64,000 nucleotides of DNA, taken from positions 12,772,001 through 12,836,000 of the forward strand of contig CM059622.1 of NCBI GenBank assembly GCA_030435675.1, read 5' to 3'. The notes beneath the pieces were generated by a model. It was given only the letters and a program-made list of their open reading frames with translations. It was not told the DNA's origin and did no database searches. This DNA is from Steinernema hermaphroditum (lineage: Eukaryota > Nematoda > Chromadorea > Rhabditida > Steinernematidae). Within the stretch, counting starts at the first letter, position 1, and each line of letters opens with the position of its first letter. This document shows, piece after piece, positions 60,140 to 64,000 of this stretch. The position numbers were made by a program, and so were the translations under genes.

Positions 60140-60913
60140 CTAGCAGAAGCCGCAGCTCTTCCCACAAGTCTTTCGACGGAACTCCATCGGATACCAAGTG
60201 TTCGTGCAGAATCCGTTGGAGACGAAGCTGCTACAGCTGCGAGAATCGCGACATTGTCCGCTACCGTTTCCATTCACTGATGGGGAAGTGGTCGGAGCAG
60301 CAGTGACCTTAGCTGCAGGGGCGGGAGTGGTGGCTTCGGTGCAGGAGTTGCAGGTGCGTGCGCACTGCTGCTTCCAGATGTCGCCGAAGTTGACGTCGTT
60401 GCAGAGGGAGGCCGTGGTGGCGCAGTCAGGGAGAGCGTCGCGGCACGAACTTTGGGCGCAGAGTCCGCATGTTGCGGGACAGAGTTTGGCCATCTTTTCC
60501 TTCATCCCGGGGAGCGTCGAAGTGCAGAGGGTCTTCATGTCAGGGCATCGTTTTGCGTAGGCCGGATCTACAAGGAGGCTCTGTTTCGGGAACTGGGAGG
60601 GGCACTAACCGTCTTCGCAGCTGAAGTTCGGATTTTCGCAGCAGACTCCACACGTCTTGGCGCACTTCGTGGTGACCACGTCCTTAAACAGATCGTTGTC
60701 ACACAACGGGTCGCGGGCATCCTTCGTCAGTGCAGTTTTGAACGTCTCGGCACAGTTCTTGACTTCGTCCTCACAACTCGTGGCGCTCGGAAGAAAAGTT
60801 TTGTCGGCAGCCTGGCATCGGAGAGGAGGGGCCGCAGCGGCCGGTGCAGCATCGCCACGGATGGAGACAAAGTATGTCGCCAGAACGGTCAGAAAGAGCA
60901 TCTTGTTTGCCAT
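60140..60913 (-). CDS. Secreted multi-ShKT protein, three-copy subgroup member 2 (inverted)
   Basis: Exons 60913-60610 and 60567-60140 encode 243 residues, almost identical to the gene at 52165: Thr replaces Ala in the first domain and Ser replaces Ala before NGFC in the last. Signal peptide, domain order, linker and phase-1 intron are the same; the intron acceptor is TTGTAG, as in the hybrid copy at 61623 and unlike the TTTCAG of the 52165 copy. A TATTTAAG box lies at 60993-61000. Start chosen by identity with its partner. Confidence 0.9.
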
Positions 60914-60992
60914 TTCGCTGCCGAGGTCCTGAAAAGAAGCTGCTACAGTAGACGGAACTGGGAAGCCGATGTCGGCGAAGTGTAGTATGTCA

Positions 60993-61000
60993 CTTAAATA
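60993..61000 (-). promoter_or_regulatory. TATA-like box (TATTTAAG)
   Basis: Minus-strand box upstream of the start at 60913, in the duplicated promoter. Confidence 0.5.
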
Positions 61001-61535
61001 GTGATCATTTTGAACGCTCGAGTGGGCCGACGACAAGCTGATAAAACAGAGGAGACTCTCAAAAAACGGCTGGTCGGAGCAATAAATTCCATGAATGGGT
61101 CTTAATTTGCTTAGCTGCGGTACTGTAGCAATCTCAGTGAACTAACGAGTCGTACTCTACGTGCACTTTCAAGACATCAAAGATCGGTAAACGGAAGTGT
61201 AGTTGCTGCGCGTTCTGAAGAAAGAATGTGACTGAAATGTTTGTCGAAGTTTTGGAAGTCGAAATTCAAAACTGTATACTTGCCTCGGAGGCAGAAGGTG
61301 CCAGTGAACGTAGTGGTCGGGCACAGCGACCTTGTCCTTGGCCTTAGTCCTTGTTCATGCGGATGACGCCGTTGACCAGCAGGCTGGTAGTAGACCCGAC
61401 GGTGCCAAATGTCGAAGCTCTTGGCTGTTAGTTGCCGGCACCGACGATCCATTACTCCGACCAGCCGTTTTTTTTGAGAGTCTCCTCTGTTTTATCAGCT
61501 TGTCGTCGGCCCACTCGAGCGTTCAAAATGATCAC

Positions 61536-61543
61536 TATTTAAG
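61536..61543 (+). promoter_or_regulatory. TATA-like box (TATTTAAG)
   Basis: 80 bases upstream of the start at 61623, in the third copy of the duplicated promoter. Confidence 0.5.
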
Positions 61544-61622
61544 TGGCATACTACACTTCACCGACATCACTTGCCCAGTTCCGTCTACTGTAACAGTTTC
61601 TCTTCAGGACCTCGGCAGCGAA

Positions 61623-62366
61623 ATGGCAAACAAGATGCTCTTTCTGACCTTTCTGGCGACATACTTTGTCTCCATCCGTGGCGATGCTGCACCGGCCGCT
61701 GCGGCCCCTCCTCTCCGATGCCAGGCTGCCGACAAAACTTTCCTTCCGAGCGCCACGAGTTGTGAGGACGAAGTCAAGAACTGTGCCGAGACGTTCAAAA
61801 CTGCACTGACGAAGGATGCCCGCGACCCGTTGTGTGACAACGATCTGTTTAAGGACGTGGTCACCACGAAGTGCGCTAAGACGTGTGGAGTCTGCTGCGA
61901 GAATCCGAACTTCAGCTGCGAAGACGGTTAGTGCCCCTCCCAGTTCCCGAAACAGAGCCTCCTTGTAGATCCGGCCTACGCAAAACGATGCCCTGACATG
62001 AAGACCCTCTGCACTTCGACGCTCCCCGGGATGAAGGAAAAGATGGCCAAACTCTGTCCCGCAACATGCGGACTCTGCGCCCAAAGTTCGTGCCGCGACG
62101 CTCTCCCTGACTGCGCCACCACGGCCTCCCTTTGCAACGACGTCAACTTCGGCGACATCTGGAAGCAGCAGTGCGCCCGCACCTGCAACTCCTGCTCCAA
62201 TACCGGCGCTACAGCCACCGTAACTCCACCTGCCACTCCTTGTCTCGATTCTCGCGCTAACTGCGCTCAGCTCGCGGGAATGGGCTTCTGTACCAACCAG
62301 TTCTACATGCAGAAGGACCCCACCTTCATCCGCAGAACTTGCGGAAAATCCTGCAAGATGTGCTGA
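61623..62366 (+). CDS. Secreted multi-ShKT protein, hybrid copy with a swapped C-terminal domain
   Basis: Exons 61623-61926 and 61969-62366 encode 233 residues. From promoter to the end of the second exon-2 domain (CARTCNSC, about 62193) it is nearly identical to the genes at 52165 and 60140. After that it changes completely: a short SNTGATATVTPP linker and a full ShKT domain with QKDPTFIRRTCGKSCKMC, similar to the last domain of the gene at 46408 and unlike the short NGFC module of its sisters. The abrupt change points to recombination between family members. Confidence 0.92.
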
Positions 62367-62618
62367 AAAGTGACGAAGACAGATGACTGTGTCAGTTTTA
62401 AGAATTGTGACGACGAACAGATGTACAACACGCATAAAATGATTCCGGTTTACCAACACATGTCACACAACATGAGGGGGAAGTGTCGCTGACCGCTTTG
62501 TCTACGGTAGTCACTCCTCTCGGTGTGCAAAGCCTCCACTTGTAGAAGTGATCGAAACAGGCAAAAAGTACGCCCCCACTACTCTATTCAGTGTATGTCA
62601 CACTCATGACACGATTTA

Positions 62619-63151
62619 TTAAAAATATTTCGCCTTGGCTCCCTCAAACGACTCGACGGCGCAACAGAACGCGGCGCTTAGGACGGCAACGTAGTCAGAG
62701 AAACGGAAGACGAACGAACTCAATCCTGAATGCATATCGGCGGCCACGAAGTGAACGATAAGCGCGAGAACGAAACCGCCGTAAAGTCCTAAATCCTCTG
62801 TTTAACGACAGGAACAGCTCTGTGAACTCACCGAAAGCGTAGTCAGCCTTTGTGGAACTGTCGCTGTGAACGGACATCATCTGCTGGAAGTCGTAGCGGC
62901 CATCGACTTCGTTGAACCAGCGGCTGAAGACGAGAGCGATGTGCACGCCGAGGAAGATCGTCGGCAAGAGGAAGTTGCCGTAGCCGATCTGCTCATGCTC
63001 CATGTACAGTACCAGTACCTAAAAATGGTAGTGAACAGAAGGCAAAGATACGGTAGCTCGCCTGGATACAGCAGCCGAGGAGTTCGGCGCCGCGCAGCTC
63101 GTACATCAGCGTCGGGAAGTTGCGGTCGATGGGCTTGTGGCCGGTAAACAT
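62619..63151 (-). CDS. Small multi-span membrane protein
   Basis: Exons 63151-63062, 63018-62832 and 62788-62619 encode 148 residues with about three hydrophobic spans (LPTIFLGVHIALVF, GFVLALIVHFVA and a C-terminal one) separated by a polar loop rich in Asp and Ser. The first intron (63019-63061) would have GC-AG ends; no GT donor keeps the frame, and reading through reaches a stop. The first exon could start earlier because its frame is open upstream without an ATG. AATAAA follows the stop. No family recognised. Confidence 0.55.
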
Positions 63152-63968
63152 GATGCGCGGAGGCCGTTCGCGCAACCAGTCGGAGGACGACGAAAGGAGT
63201 GAAATGAGAGGGACCGCTTTGCAGTGGAACGGTGCAGCAAGTGGTGCTGTCTAGACAGGGTGACCGAGACTGATGCTCTCTCTGGTGATCATTTAGGCGG
63301 GACTGTTCTATTTTTTACATCAGGGTTGATCACAGTGATCGAGGTTTGGACGTGGTAATCCGGCGTGTAGGGATCTCCCCATAAGTAGTTGATATATGTT
63401 ATGTCGCAAGCTCTTTGAATGAAAGCTTCAGAAATACATGGTGTCACAAAGAAATTCTCCCTCCACTCAGGCAGACATTTGCGTCTATGTCTACTAGACA
63501 AACGCTGCAATCATTTTGTCTAGCAGATCCTTGTGAATTCTGTCTGTTAAAAAGTGGTCTGCGGGGAATTTTATTTTTTGCACTGTATAATCTGTTCTGC
63601 TGTAGATTTGGTCCTCCTGCTTGTTTTTTTGCTGTCTAGATTTAATATCTTTTACACGATTTTATAAAGCGTTATCTTCCAGTTGTGGTCTGCGATACGC
63701 AGTATATCGTCTAAGACTACTGCAATTGTAGTCTGCTGTCGTTATAGTCTTTCCAGGGTGTGTAGATGTCTGTATTTGCGCGATTACAAGCAGAGATGCT
63801 GTTCGCTCGAAATTTCATCGATTTTTTCTTCATATTCGAGCTGGGTCCCGCAACGCTTAGCTTATGAATTGTTACGGTATCAAGTCAGCGGTGAAAAGGC
63901 GCGGGGGAATTTATGTAATTTCCCCTTTCGCGGCATCGATTTAAAACTTCGTTAAAAACGTTTTCCAG
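63152..63968. other. Intergenic, no gene supported
   Basis: A minus-strand frame at 63289-63510 (phrases WRENFFVTP and ITYINYLWGDPYTPDY) reads somewhat like protein but has no start context, splice support or recognised domain. Confidence 0.35.
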
Positions 63969-64000
63969 ATGGACTTCGACCCACAAGAAGCGTACCGCAC
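63969..64000 (+). CDS. First codons of a gene cut by the window end
   Basis: A TTTTCCAG acceptor is followed at once by ATG and an open frame beginning MDFDPQEAYR, running off the window. The acceptor-ATG junction resembles the trans-spliced starts elsewhere in the window, or it could be an internal exon. Too short to identify. Confidence 0.4.
   Translation, partial: MDFDPQEAYR

Larger units (their letters stand above)
60060..61195 (-). repeat. Inverted-repeat arm (partner 51882-53001)
   Basis: Reverse-complement copy of 51882-53001, from the TCCGTTTGCCGATCTTTGAT end in the 5' flank to the ACAACAATAAAGG polyadenylation region. Confidence 0.85.

Noticed and set aside
61177..61452. Minus-strand 91-codon frame upstream of the hybrid ShKT gene
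   Set aside because: No domain or consistent splice structure; the segment replaces the 5' flank of the duplicated promoter and may only mark the duplication border.
1..64000. CRISPR arrays, bacterial operons or prophage signals
   Set aside because: None seen. Short introns, AATAAA signals and nematode gene families show that this is eukaryotic nuclear DNA; the tandem repeats lack spacer structure.

Overview
This window is nuclear DNA from a nematode. The introns are very short (about 38-50 bases, GT...TTTCAG or TTTTAG), start codons often sit just behind splice-acceptor-like sites that suit spliced-leader trans-splicing, genes are compact, and the content is nematode-typical: large families of secreted ShKT (six-cysteine) proteins, a CHK-type kinase, an M13 metallopeptidase and many Tc/mariner-type elements. 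The genus cannot be read from the sequence; a rhabditid or tylenchine free-living, entomopathogenic or parasitic worm would fit.

Bases 1-20000, minus strand: a dispersed tandem array of a small four-pass membrane protein family. The members share an N-terminal Cys cluster exon, an exon with two membrane spans ending in a P-(F/L)-Y-x-M type motif, and a last exon ending V-(R/K)-x-C-Y-x-x-F-K. There are six multi-span copies, one 59-residue single-span copy and one orphan first exon. Between them lie a dead DD37D mariner, a Mutator-like foldback element, a tRNA-derived SINE family, a 19-base tandem repeat family and a 72-base intergenic element present three times.

Bases 21000-25100: two nearly identical tandem ShKT genes. 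Bases 25600-27100: a CHK/DUF1679 kinase-like gene. Bases 28300-35800: a complete 26-exon ASCC3-type double-cassette helicase on the minus strand, with an unrecognised small gene 124 bases upstream on the same strand, possibly in one operon.

Bases 36800-62400: the main feature, an array of secreted multi-ShKT genes. Nearly all share one architecture: signal peptide, an N-terminal Cys-rich domain ending C-C-x-x-P-x-(F/Y), a phase-1 intron at exactly that point, then two or more ShKT domains. Variants include a 944-residue mucin-like protein with a Pro/Ala/Thr/Glu repeat tract, a copy broken by an 11-base deletion, a head-to-head inverted gene pair, inverted and hybrid copies, and two small EB-like plus ShKT genes. 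An M13 (neprilysin) peptidase sits inside the array; its last intron carries a 1.6 kb palindromic Tc-like element. The window ends with a small membrane protein gene and the first codons of a further gene.

Together the secreted ShKT, mucin-like and M13 proteins look like a secretome gene neighbourhood that evolves by duplication, inversion and exchange of C-terminal ShKT domains. ASCC3 is a housekeeping gene with no evident functional tie to it. All exon structures were read by eye from splice sites, frame and paralogue comparison; no transcript data were available.
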